A stretch of DNA of 64,000 bases from Evernia prunastri (Eukaryota > Ascomycota > Lecanoromycetes > Lecanorales > Parmeliaceae). This document shows positions 1 to 10,342 of the stretch, piece after piece. The notes beneath the pieces were generated by a model. That model did no database searches. It was not told where the DNA came from and saw only the letters and a list, made by a program, of their open reading frames with translations. Position 1 is the stretch's first letter, and each line of letters starts with the position of its first letter. Location: contig NKYR01000052.1 of the NCBI GenBank assembly GCA_003184365.1, positions 124,001-188,000 of the forward strand. Direction: 5' to 3'. The position numbers and the translations under genes were made by a program.

Positions 1-154
1 GAAGGAAAGGAAGTAGTGCCAAGGTCGAAGGCTTGGCGTTCACAAGAAAAAGACGCTAAATGTCCTCGACGTCAAGTCCTGTCATATAGCTATCAAATTC
101 AAGGCCAGGAGAAGATTATACACTCAGCAAAAAGCTCACAAGCATACTTCAATC

Positions 155-995
155 ATGGACTATCTTGGAGAAGACGACTACCCTCCTCCTCCACCGGATC
201 AATCCATGTTCATCCCCACCAGCGCCGCACCTGCCTCCCTGCCAGCCTACACCACGGACCCCTACAACGGCATGCCCCCGCCCCCAACAGGCGAATACCC
301 CGACCTCCAGCAACTCATGCAAGCCTGTCAAGACCACGCCCGCCTCCACGGCTACGCCTGCGTGACCGCCAGCAACAATTACAAACGGGGCATCGCGTAC
401 GTGCGCTGCGACCGCGGCGGCGACTACGTCAACCACTGGAAGCTGACCGAGGAGACGCGCGTGCGGAAGAACCGGAAGAAGAGACTCGTCGGCTGCAAAT
501 GGAAAGCGCGAGCGAAGAGGAACGCGGTGGGCAACTGGGTGTTGACCATGATGGAAGACAAGCACAACGGACACGATCCGTCAGGCGACGCGACGAATCA
601 TCCAAGTTTGAGGCAATTGCCTGCCGATGCCGTGGAGGAGGCGAGGCAGGCGTTCAAGGCGAAGAGGAGTCCTAAGCAGGTGCTGGATTTGTTGCAGCAG
701 CGGTACAACCCGGCGGTGACGGCGCAGGATGTGTACAATCTCAAAGCGAAGATTAACCGGATTGATAATTCGGCGACTGGTGCTTCCACTCTTACATCCA
801 GGACCGAGGCGGATATACCAACGGATCCTTCGCTTCAGATGCAAAGTTCGTTCCAGCTTCTCCTTATCTTCAAGTATACGCCAAGCTCACGTTGCAGTAG
901 GTTCCAACCAAGCCCTTCTACCTGGCAGCTCCCCTTCTGCCCCTAATAATATAGCCCCGGCGCACAAGTGCCAATGCACTTGCTGCGATCATTGA
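155..995 (+). CDS. FAR1/WRKY-GCM-type zinc-finger DNA-binding protein
   Basis: Small nuclear protein with a FAR1-like zinc-binding module. After a Pro-rich N-terminus (residues 1-50) comes a Cys/His module at about 75-145: YVRCDRGG, then VGCKWKARAK, then DKHNGH. This is the C2H2 spacing of the FAR1/WRKY-GCM fold, found in Mutator-transposase-derived and fungal transcription-factor-like proteins. I propose an intron at 846-897 (GTTCGT...GCAG). It moves the reading frame to a Cys-rich tail ending KCQCTCCDH and a stop at 993-995; without splicing the frame runs to 946. The start at 155 is the first ATG in frame, with an A-rich leader. A role in transcription is inferred from the fold; no transposase catalytic domain is present. 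Confidence 0.6.
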
Positions 996-1511
996 AGGCC
1001 TAATCCTATCGGTGTTCTCAGTCGATCCGGCAGGACTGCGATGAGGCATATGAAGATTCGTGTGAATACTTCTTTCACCTGCTCTCTTCCCACCACTTCG
1101 ATTTTCATCATCTCCATTTTTGGACGGTCACAAACACCATTACGAACGATTTTACGGGACGACAAGCATTTCTAGAAGCTCGTTGCATCATTCAGGCAAG
1201 CAGCCAGTCGGCAGGGCGTCAAGCCATTTAACCTGCATACGTAAGTGCTTTATTGCTCTTTCGACGACTTGAGGAGGCTTCAACCGGAGGCGTAGGGAGG
1301 TTGGATCAGTCACTTTGCTCAACTAGATACCCAAGCACTGGAGTCCATGTACGCTTAGAAGAAATTAGATAATGCTCAATCGAATTTATGAGAGTATTTT
1401 ATGTTTCGATTACGTGTATCCCGAGTAAGGTAGGGTATCACAGGCAAGCTCCCAGCACTACAGGCTTTCATAAAGCATGAACCCAACCTCCCACATGCCA
1501 CGCACAACCAT
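996..1511. other. intergenic, convergent
   Basis: Gap between two convergent genes. I see no coding frame with protein-like composition, no RNA gene and no repeat. Confidence 0.5.
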
Positions 1512-2264
1512 TCACATCCCCAAAGCCGCCAACATCCCCAACCCCACAACCCCCAGCCCTAACCACGACACTCCCTTCCTTTCCCCACCACTCATCTTCG
1601 CCACCACATAAGCCAGATACTCGCCCGCCTCCCCCTTCCCCTCCGCCTCCAACCTCGTCACCGCCCTCCCGACCTCCTGCCCGAATTCCCCGTCCACATT
1701 CCCAGCGGGCCAATACTCGCACACGACGAACCACCCCGGCACGCCCCCGCGGCCGTCGCAATCCACCCTCCCGCACCCCACGCTCGTCGTCCCCTTCCAG
1801 ACCAGCTGCGAAAAATGCCCCGTCGACTCGCTGAAGCCTCCGTGTTTGAAATCATAGCGCGAGCCCTCGTGGCCCCACGCGTCGACCGCGTCCGTCGCGT
1901 TGGCGTAACCCTCGGCGAGGTTCTCGCCGGGCGCGCTGTGCGAGTGGTTGAAGTGGCACTGGGAGGCCCAGGCGGTGGCGTAGGTGGCTAGGGAGGCGTT
2001 CCAGGCGAGGGCGGTGGCGTTGTATTTGGCGCGGTAGGTGTTGGTGCTGTTGAGGATGGCGGATTCGAAGGCGCTGTCCGAGGTGTATTGCGCTGAGGAT
2101 TGGTCGGTAGGGTTGGTGGAGCTGATGGATGAGGGGGAGGAGGGAAGGGAAGAGGTGGCGGCCGCGGCGGTGTAGGTTGAGGTGGAGGTTTCGACAACGA
2201 GGACGGCTGTTGTGAGAGTGGAGAGGAGGCAGATGAATAGGAGGCAGAGGGATGGGAACTGCAT
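1512..2264 (-). CDS. CAP/SCP (PR-1-like) secreted protein, probably GPI-anchored
   Basis: 250-aa single-exon protein of the CAP superfamily (CRISP, antigen 5, PR-1). There is a signal peptide at residues 1-20, a Ser/Thr-rich stalk at 21-60 and a CAP domain at about 63-195. Both CAP signatures are present: GHFSQLVW (149-156) and VVCEYWPAGNV (180-190). The cavity His/Glu set is visible (HFNHSH at 104-109, GENLAEG at 113-119, His150). The C-terminus has a small-residue site followed by a hydrophobic tail (about 233-250), as in a GPI signal, so a cell-surface location is likely. Fungal PR-1 proteins bind and export sterols or fatty acids; whether this one does is inference. The G/C-rich codon use also opens false reading frames in this interval. 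Confidence 0.85.
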   Translation of the reverse strand: MQFPSLCLLFICLLSTLTTAVLVVETSTSTYTAAAATSSLPSSPSSISSTNPTDQSSAQYTSDSAFESAILNSTNTYRAKYNATALAWNASLATYATAWASQCHFNHSHSAPGENLAEGYANATDAVDAWGHEGSRYDFKHGGFSESTGHFSQLVWKGTTSVGCGRVDCDGRGGVPGWFVVCEYWPAGNVDGEFGQEVGRAVTRLEAEGKGEAGEYLAYVVAKMSGGERKGVSWLGLGVVGLGMLAALGM

Positions 2265-2765
2265 GGTTGTGTGTAGGTGTAGGGTTTAAAGTAGTGAGAG
2301 GTGGAGGTCGAGGAGGAACGCAGAGACGGACTATCAGCATAGAGATACGAGTGTCAAACAGATAGAGGCCATTGTTCAAATATATCAGTGGAGGAGAGGG
2401 CGGTTAGCAGACTCGATTCCTGTAACACTTTTTTCACGAATACCTATATTCACATTCTTCGTTTCATGAATGTACAATGGAAGAGACTTCATTTGAGATT
2501 GCTATTGACATATACGGAGTGTTTGAAGTTGTATGTTTCATCGAGATTGATTCGCCGTGGTCTTTTGATTTGTTGGCGGCTGCGCTTGCCATTTAGAGTA
2601 GCGTGTGCATAATTCTCCATTGATGCCAAGAGCTGCTAGGAACTCGAAGGAATTTGCACGCGCTAAATGCTGGCTACTTTACACTCCACGAAGCCGCATC
2701 AACTCGGTGGCATACAGAGGCCCGCCGGCGAAAACCATTTGGTGCCAATCCTCAACGAGCCACTC
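2265..2765. other. intergenic, upstream of the CAP gene
   Basis: Promoter side of the CAP gene and the 3' side of the DUF7708 pseudogene. No gene recognised. Confidence 0.4.
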
Positions 2766-4005
2766 CTAACTACCTTGAAAGATGAAGTTATTTTTGCGAG
2801 CATTCCGTCGGGTTTTAGCTACTGCACGACCCGGCGGACCAATATTGACGACAAACTCTTGTGGCGAATCTACGCCTGGCATCTGCAAGAGATGAGCTTC
2901 GCCATAGCTGACCAGAATTAGCTTTAGCACCGTGCGACTACCCCTCGAGGCTAGTTCCTGAAACAGAGACAGAAATGCAAGCGGCCAAGAAAACTCGTCG
3001 GACAATGCGAGGACCTTGCGACCGAGACCTCCAACGTTGAATACGTATATACCAGTGGAAGGCCCGCGAGGGTCCAACCGAGAATGTCAAACCATTGCGA
3101 CTCCCGGACTGCGCTTTGAATCCTCGCACAGCTTGAAGCACATGCCCTTTCGCTCTGGAAGGCTTGATTGATACGCATAACCTGTTGCACAAGGCTTTTG
3201 AGAACATCCACCGTGGTCACCTCCCCTGAGATACTCATGACATTATCGGGAAGCACCCACAAGACTGGTATCGCTGCAGATCGCACGGTTTCGATTATGT
3301 TGGTACCAAAATCTTTGGCTTGCTCCCGTGAGGAGTACGACCCTTTGACAATCACCAAAGCAGATGCATATGAATCGGTCCAAAGCTTCAGTTTCGGAGA
3401 CTGTCAAAAGGCTGGCGAGCGGCCAAACCTCGATCTGTGCCTGTTCGCTTGAAAAGCATATACTGATAGCTGGCCTCTGGATCCGATAGCGGAGCGTCCG
3501 CTGTACAAGTAAGCATATTAGAAATTTGCAGGTCAAAGACTCGCTGGTTATTGTCGATTTGACCTGCGACGAGCTGGGTGAGCTGTGGTGCCATGGCGAC
3601 TACAATTCTCATAATCTCGTCGACAGTGACAGCGCTGGTTTGCAGCACAAGTCCTGTCTTCTCCACGTCTGAAAGAGTCCTCTGCTGCAGAGTGTGCATG
3701 TCTCATAGCTCAGCTTGGGCTGATGCGGCTGCCCATTTTCGATCCTGCGAGAACAGTCTTCAATGCTTTCCAGAATATCCTTGTACCGAATCCTCACAGG
3801 TTGGGTTATCGAATGTATGATGTGCTTCACAGCGCCTTCTCGGTACCACTTCATTGCTCTGATGAGAAATTCCAAGAGATGAGCGTACAGCTCTTGCTTA
3901 ATCTACTTCGTTGGGTACAGGACTACAACAAGCTCTTGGTGTGGTAGACAGTCCGCGAGCCGGTCTAATGCTTTAGCGAAGGTAGAGACGAAATGCAACA
4001 CACCC
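2766..4005 (-). pseudogene. DUF7708-family protein, degenerate and N-terminally truncated
   Basis: Read on the minus strand, family-like segments follow in the right order but in different frames. They are: LADCLPHQELV and ELYAHLLEF near 3880-3960; AMKWYREGAVKH at about 3840; a segment ending LSDPEASYQYMLFKR at about 3440; ALVIVKGSYSSREQAKDF at about 3330; WFDILGWTLAGLP at about 3090; and a C-terminal part with TVLKLILVSYG, ending at 2766. The chain is broken by at least three frameshifts and three stops: TAG before ELYAHLLEF, TGA in place of the Arg codon before DMHTLQQ, and TGA before SPKLKLW. The family is common in fungi, often at the N-terminus of NACHT or ankyrin proteins, and has no assigned biochemistry. 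The homology stops where the inverted-repeat element at 4001 begins. Confidence 0.7.
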
Positions 4006-4280
4006 ACTATCGCAATACCCTAAAATCCGAAAATTTCATACTTCGTCGTTCCATAACAGTATTTAGAAATGAATGAAAGGCGAAATTGTAGAACGTAGAA
4101 TCTAGATTTTAAAACTTCGACAATCTTTCGCATCGGAGTTATATTGATATAAGGGTATAACAAAGTCTGGTCAAATTCTTCGGGCCACAGCTTTGGGCCG
4201 TCTTGGGTCCAGGGAGGCTTTTGGGGGCGGAAAACCCCCCCCCCGGATCTATCGGATTTTAGGGTATTGCATTAGGGGTG
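4001..4280. mobile_element. MITE-like element with terminal inverted repeats
   Basis: Positions 4012-4030 and 4252-4270 form a perfect 19-nt inverted repeat. Outside it the arms continue imperfectly to 4001 and 4280, where both ends read CACCC inward, with one indel and two mismatches. The whole element is about 280 bp and has no coding capacity. Inside are an AT-rich half and a G-rich half with a run of nine or more C. I see no clear target-site duplication. A non-autonomous DNA transposon is the best explanation; a chance or structural inverted repeat is the alternative. Confidence 0.55.
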
Positions 4281-5243
4281 ATTACGAGTAGTACCCCGTA
4301 ACTTTTTTAGAACGACCTATTCCCCGCTGCCCGAGCCCTGCAGCCTATCTATTGAACGCGACATTCTAGAGCGTGGTAAGTATTGTATGTCCAAGCTGTG
4401 ACACATGTCGTTGGCATAACTTTTATCCAGGCGCCAGAAGATATGAGCTGATCAAATATGCTTGTAAGATACATCCCGCCTTGTCATCTTTGATGGCTTT
4501 CCAGAACCTTCAGCATAGCCTTTCGGTTCTATCAATTCATCTTTTGCTACATTAGTACAATAATCATGTTCTCCCAAACAGACTCATCATTTCTATTTGA
4601 TCACCACATTCTTCCTCTGGGGCACTGTTGTCTAGCTCAGCAATTGCCTTGCGCCAAATCATGGCACACTGAAAATCGAATACTATTCGACAACATGACT
4701 GCTAGTACAAAGGCTGCGAGGCATACTATGTCAGCGTTTGCTTATTTATCTAGTACCTTCCATGCATTCCATGCATATCTCATCATTATTGTATTCATGT
4801 AGCTAGCCACTCCTTGTCCCCATCAGTCATAATTATAGCTAATGGCCCCATAGCTAAACTCACTATGCACTTTCTATTATCACTGCTGTGCCCCGCTGAG
4901 ATACTACACTGAAGTATAGCTGGAAGATCCTCTTTGACAAAGCTATTATTGGATATCCCGTCCAAGCAGATGCGGGTCCGAATGTACTGGCAATGCTCGG
5001 TTCATCGAAGGTCGTTTGATTTGAGTGGAAGTTGGACCACGGAATCCGCTGCGGAAAGATGGCACAACACCCCGTCTTCCGATTAAACAATCGACAAATC
5101 ATACAGAGGACCGCAGGCTTGGCTGCGTTTCGCATGCTCAAAGTGGGGCGTATGCGGAGATGCAGGTAAACGGGGCGGTGCACTATGCAGCGAACAGCCG
5201 CTTTTCACGTAAGATTGGTACTTCATAACCAAGCGATTGTGTC
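4281..5243. other. no gene recognised
   Basis: Short frames only, none resembling a known family. Probably part of the decayed island. Confidence 0.4.
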
Positions 5244-5561
5244 TTGGCAAACCCCAAGGATCCGGACATGCAGACGTCACTAAACTTCAAGACTGCTGAC
5301 TCCTTTATTCTTGACCTCATCGATGGCACTCTCTACGCCGCTGTGTTCCATGACTCTCGCGCACAGCATGAAACATCTTTTTGTCGATCGCTCGTGGCTT
5401 TGTTACACGCGGACGTCAACACAACGATCATTCCGCGCCCTTCAGACACATGGGTCAGCAATACAGTCATGCTTATCCTAGGGTTTGAAAGCTTTGAAAA
5501 GCGTGGGCCCCTTCAGCCTCGCGACAAAATGATGTCTCGTCTTGCACTCACAAACATATGA
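5244..5561 (+). CDS. small ORF, unknown, doubtful
   Basis: 105-codon frame with a balanced composition and a short protein-like part (TADSFILDLIDGTLYAAVF). I recognise no family, signal peptide or membrane segment. It sits among decayed genes and may be a remnant exon or a chance frame. Between it and 6248 I see only promoter-like sequence for the next gene. Confidence 0.15.
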   Translation: MANPKDPDMQTSLNFKTADSFILDLIDGTLYAAVFHDSRAQHETSFCRSLVALLHADVNTTIIPRPSDTWVSNTVMLILGFESFEKRGPLQPRDKMMSRLALTNI

Positions 5562-6247
5562 ATAACAGATCTGTATGTTCGGTAGAAAACTCTCAAGGCT
5601 GAGATTACTATGGGAAGAGGTTGTTCTTTCCGTGGAACTGAGTGTCTCTAAATCTGTTTTCGAGGGGTGTACGAAAAGCCAAGATTTGTCGAGGATAGGG
5701 GTAAGGCCGCTGCTCAGCTCTCATGCACAATATACACAGCCGGAAATCTACATCATAAATGCTCTCATTGCACACATTCTTGGACGATTTACAGCTCTCG
5801 GCTCTTAGTGCGATCCGCACAACCAGAGCGTAAGGGATGTCCAAGGTGCCCCTTTAGGCGTACCTCAAAGCTTACTGAAACATGGGGCACATCAACATCA
5901 CTAACGGTGTATCTTGTTTAATTTGGCCTTGGCGAAGACGCTTCTGTAAAGGAGGTGTCTCCACTATCCGAAATTGCGCTGCTCGGTTGTCAGTCGCAGG
6001 ACCATGGCGTCGAAAAGCTGAAGCACGACGGTCACTGGGCTCAGCATCTTTATCCCCTTAATTTCAATACCAGAAAGCTACTTAAAGGAGCTCCCAGCAC
6101 GTACTTGTTGATCCTCAACCAGGTCAAGCCTTCAATCATATCCACTGCAGCTCCAGCACAACCAAAATTCGGTAGATCGCATTCTCCTTCTCTTCGAGCC
6201 TCAGCACCAATCCCTACTCAGGTCCCATACACGAAAGATCTCTCACA

Positions 6248-7192
6248 ATGGCAGACGTTATTGGCGTTGTCAGTGGCGTTATTGGCATTTTTCAGTTCCT
6301 TCAAGGGCTCTTTCCCCCCGACACCAATCCAGCAGATAGCTCCTCTCTTCGAATCGGCATCGCTCTTGACGGCAACGGCCTGACCAATGCTGAGGGAGCC
6401 GTCAAGAAGATCAACGTTTACAACGAGAATCGGGATCTCGTCGGAACTGGAAAGGGTGATGGAGATATCCCGTCTGGGGGATTCCAAGACATCACCATCG
6501 ATCAATCCGGATCGCCTGGCCAGCAGCCCACCTATGTCCAAATCAACGCCGGAAAACACGGTCTCTGCATTGCGTACATCACGCAGAAATGGCCCGACGG
6601 CACCCAGCGTGGCTGGTCGGGTGACATGGGCAAAGCGTGTGGTACTACCTGGGCGTTTTCCAACATCATCGTCAGCGACGACGGCCACAAGCCCAACTGC
6701 GCCTGGCTCGACCAGGACCACAGCAACGACATCAGCGCGGCCGCCGTCCAGATCCACATGCAAGACTTCACCAACCTCACCAGCAACTACGCTCAGGATC
6801 CCAACTACTACTGCCGCCTCCCCGCGTTGGTCTTCGAACAGAACATGGACGAGACCGGACAGCCGGACAGTTTCTGGAACAGCAGGCGCGCAATGGTCAA
6901 GCGGACCCCCCAACGCACGATCAAGCCCCGTTCCGCCGCCATGAGCAGCAAGATCATCTCGAGCCATGACACGTCCCACAGCGCGCTGGAGCTTTGCCAG
7001 TCCGATACGTCCCACAGCCCGGACTTCGTCTCGTTCTCCGAAGGCATCTTCTGCGACATGGCTACTAAGACGCCCTGGCCGCTATGCTCGACCACAACAT
7101 CGGATGACTGCTATGACTGGGAAACGCACACCTTGATTACCGGCGGGGATCATACGGCTAAGAATTATACTGATGTCGAGAACTGGCAGTGA
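6248..7192 (+). CDS. conserved fungal protein of unknown function, hydrophobic N-terminus
   Basis: 314-aa single-exon protein. The first ~24 residues are Gly/Val/Ile/Phe-rich (MADVIGVVSGVIGIFQFLQG) and lack the charge pattern of a normal signal peptide. They look like the short amphipathic N-terminal segments of several fungal self-recognition or membrane-active proteins. Residues about 35-200 have a beta-rich look with regular Gly and Asp, conserved-looking Cys/Trp (HGLCIAYITQKW, GKACGTTW) and polar loops. The C-terminal third is less ordered, with several Cys. I know related uncharacterised fungal proteins only by general pattern. The good codon use and unbroken frame contrast with the pseudogenes around it. 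The overlapping minus-strand frame at 6218-7015 is a shadow. Confidence 0.7.
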   Translation: MADVIGVVSGVIGIFQFLQGLFPPDTNPADSSSLRIGIALDGNGLTNAEGAVKKINVYNENRDLVGTGKGDGDIPSGGFQDITIDQSGSPGQQPTYVQINAGKHGLCIAYITQKWPDGTQRGWSGDMGKACGTTWAFSNIIVSDDGHKPNCAWLDQDHSNDISAAAVQIHMQDFTNLTSNYAQDPNYYCRLPALVFEQNMDETGQPDSFWNSRRAMVKRTPQRTIKPRSAAMSSKIISSHDTSHSALELCQSDTSHSPDFVSFSEGIFCDMATKTPWPLCSTTTSDDCYDWETHTLITGGDHTAKNYTDVENWQ

Positions 7193-8905
7193 CGGTTGAA
7201 GAACGAGTTGAATATCTGATCAGTGTTCTCAATTCTTTCTCCATGTCGCTCTGCTATATTCCTTGTACCAACAGATTTCGCTTCTTCTGATGCTGCTTGA
7301 GAGACCGTGCATTGCGAAAACGAGACGGCACGCGGGTGTTTTCTCTGGGTGGCTTTACTTCTCTTAGACTTGTACGAAATATCGATCGGAGCATGCGATT
7401 GTATTACATAGAACATATCCCTCTTCTCACCACCGTGCAAAACTCATGAATCGAAATTTGATATCAGCCGCAGCAACAAGGGCGCCTACCGCTCCGGATG
7501 GCATGTGAGACAGGCAAGAGCCATGCGTACGCGACTGGTCTCACCTCGTACGATCGTTGATCTTTCCCTGGTCTATCGCTTCGCTTGCTGGGTCGAAAGA
7601 GCTGTGCGTTCATCAATTCAAGTGACCGTCAGTTGACTTGCATATATAACCTGTGGTTGTCCTCTGGCTTGTACCTGTGCTCGAATGCAGACGTCGCAGA
7701 CAACATCCTAACGAATTTCATTTCGCATCATAGATGTTTAGTATGTTCAATTCCTGTCAGGTCGACGTTCCAGAGGTCCTTCAGCGCTTGCTTTCCCGCC
7801 GCCGCATGACGCTGATAGTATTTAGGCGTAGCCCGCTGCAGTACGGTGGCACAGAGATAGCACGCATGCTACGTCCTCTCGAGCAGCCACACCTCAAGTT
7901 TCGAGTGGCTGTGACGTCCGCTCAACTTGCTAAGCTCTTTGAATGTTATATACTAGCAGAGCTTTCTCGCGGCCTTTCATGCTTCGTGCACATCATCAAG
8001 AAAAGTCCAATACAAAGCTGCAGACGCGTGATGGTACTGTTCGAGCCCCTTCACTAACGGACTTCGAACAGAACGCTGATCCACATTCAGACAAGTGTAT
8101 CTTCGCACGGTCCTCTTGCGAACCCCCCTTCCCTCTTCCAAATCTGCCAGACGAAAAGCACGGACGAGATGCTAAAGGCCAACGACGTCCTCCGAAGACA
8201 TATCATGACCATGATTATTGAGTGATACCTCCCGGTATGGGAATGGGTCTTGGAGACCCATCACGGCGTGTCGAGCCTTAAGATGCGGTCAGAAATCATA
8301 CGACCATATCACAGGACTGGACCAACCGAGCTGCAGTCGACAGGAACCAGTTGATAGCGCTTTAAGGACAGATACTAGAGATAGCGCTTAACGGGCTGAC
8401 ACGGGATAAGACGGTACTGGAATCGATATTTTCATTGGAGGTGATAAGAAGACTTGCCGCGGCACCCAAGTCTCGAGGCAAGTTTCGCCGAACAGCACGT
8501 TCAAACATGCAGCGGCCACAAGCGAAAAAGCGAGCTTTTGGTACCTATCATTCCTTTCCAATCCTGTTCGTTCCGATTACTATATGCGGCGTCAGTCTTG
8601 AACTATAACGCCCAGAACTTGGGCCCTACCGCTAGCTTTGCTGAGCCTATCAGCTCTGACACCCCCGGATGTTGTTCACAATGGAAGGCTGATTAGGACA
8701 TTTTCAATTCTTCTCCTGTAAATTTGCGGCCACACCTGGTTTGTTGAAGCGCTATCTATATCTAAACTCGATTAGACGATATAGCAGGTACCAACCTCCC
8801 ATCAGAGAGTGATTGGTTCCCTGTTCCCACACGGCCAATTATAAGAAGACACGTCCTTCATGGTGGCGGGCCTGATACCGTCCAGATATCAAGGTATACA
8901 CTCGC
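7193..8905. other. no gene recognised
   Basis: 1.7 kb with only short frames, none matching a family I know. Likely decayed sequence of the same island; the base composition is not extreme. Confidence 0.4.
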
Positions 8906-9923
8906 CTAAGCATCTTTTAACGAGCCTGCTGATAGATGTCTGTTGCGATCCGACCTGACCAATCGTCTCCAGATAGAATTCGGCTCCTTCCAAGCCACGC
9001 CCTTCCCCATCCTTGAAACGGCGTTCGAGCGAGGGAACCATCTCTTCCTACTTGCATCGGCTTTTGGGGCCATACCGAGGCAGTCCATCCCTAGTGTCGG
9101 CGGCACCACGGTACGTGAGGTGGTAAAAGAGCAGCATTCTCTGCCTAACTCATCTTGGTTAACGACGCCCCACTGCACAGGCAAGAGATGGGCTTCACGG
9201 TCTGCGTCTGGTCGATGACAAGCAGCGCTGATAGCGGCGCTGCAAGTCGATGCAAGCGGCATTGCTCCCTCTTTTTTATACTTGCGCAAGCAGTCATGGA
9301 GCAGTTGGAGGATGAGAATCAGAGAGAAGGCCACAAGGGCTGGGAGAAAGCTCCAGTCAGCGCAAACGGTAACAGCGACGCGTAAGGTTGGTCTCACCTA
9401 TGATGCATGGGATAATGCTGTATCCTGAAGTCGTCCACCCGCCGCTGAGGTTTCCAAGGTAGTCGGTCAGGTTCACTCGAACGACGAATGTAGCTTGAGA
9501 GAGGATCCAGTGCTCGAAAGAAAAGGTGACAATCATGGGGATCCCGTATCGGAGGGGCATAGACAGCACATAGCTTGAACGCTGAATTCCCCTAGGGGCT
9601 GATACTCGCAAAGTCTTGCGATCAGTCGCGAAACGAAGCCACTCATTCGCTACCATCATGCATGATAGAAGAGCGTTATGACCGATATGAAGCAATGAAA
9701 CCACCACCTGCCAAACGTTGGAAATGAGAATGTTCGCAAACAAGCCCATCTTCCCCTGAGTCACAAGGCGGCGTTAGTCGTTGGTATATGGACCTCCTGG
9801 AGAATTGGCACCAACCTCAGTAGCTTGATCGAAGGAAATTATCTCATCAACATTGGTTTCTCCAAATCCCATAGACCATAAGCTTTTCAGGCTGATACTT
9901 ATTGGTCTAGCCGAACAGAGCAT
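8906..9923 (-). CDS. C-terminal part of a DUF6536-family membrane protein
   Basis: Three exons can be joined in frame: 9923-9816, 9755-9398 and 9339-8906, giving 299 aa. The introns are 60 and 58 nt, have GT...AG ends and contain branch-like ACTAAC and GCTGAC. The product shows the family's C-terminal pattern: LWSMGFGETN, GLFANILISNVWQ, LRVSAPRGIQRSSY, membrane segments, then KEGAMPLASTCSAAISAACH and PVQWGVV. Family members are usually about 700-800 aa, with an N-terminal DUF6536 domain that I cannot find upstream. The copy is therefore truncated, or its 5' part lies in a frame I could not rebuild between 9924 and 10342. Start 9923 is the first ATG in frame. The function of the family is unknown. 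Confidence 0.55.
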
Positions 9924-10342
9924 AGAGTAAGTGTCGGCGGCCGTTGAAGCCGGTCAAATTACTATTCTCGTAACAAGTTTACAATTCTCCTAACTGCTGT
10001 TGTTATCTCGTCGACATTCGTGCCACTATTCTGACTAGCAGATTTTGTTGTAGCCTTGACCCAAAGGACAGAGAAAACAGTGTTAAGGGAATCGCTGACA
10101 GCTCCATAGAGACCCACCGATGGGATTGAGAGATACTGGTGTTGATGTCTGGATTTTCGACAGTCATTTCCATAAATGCCACGGGAATGTAAATCCTCAA
10201 GATGAGCAGGCGACGCTATGAAACACTGTCGGTCAAGGACCTGGTAATCGACATGAGAAATCCTTGCCCCGAATTCGAGGTCTCTCGATTAAGATGATAT
10301 GTTTCGTACCGTTCTGAGCGAGCTGGCACGACGCCAGAAGAC
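9924..10342. other. gap between two damaged genes
   Basis: Expected site of the missing N-terminal half of the DUF6536 protein. I found no convincing match in any frame, only short ones. Confidence 0.35.

Noticed and set aside
6218..7015. 265-codon minus-strand frame across the 314-aa gene
   Set aside because: Val/Gly/Asp-rich shadow of the GC-biased plus-strand gene; no family resemblance.
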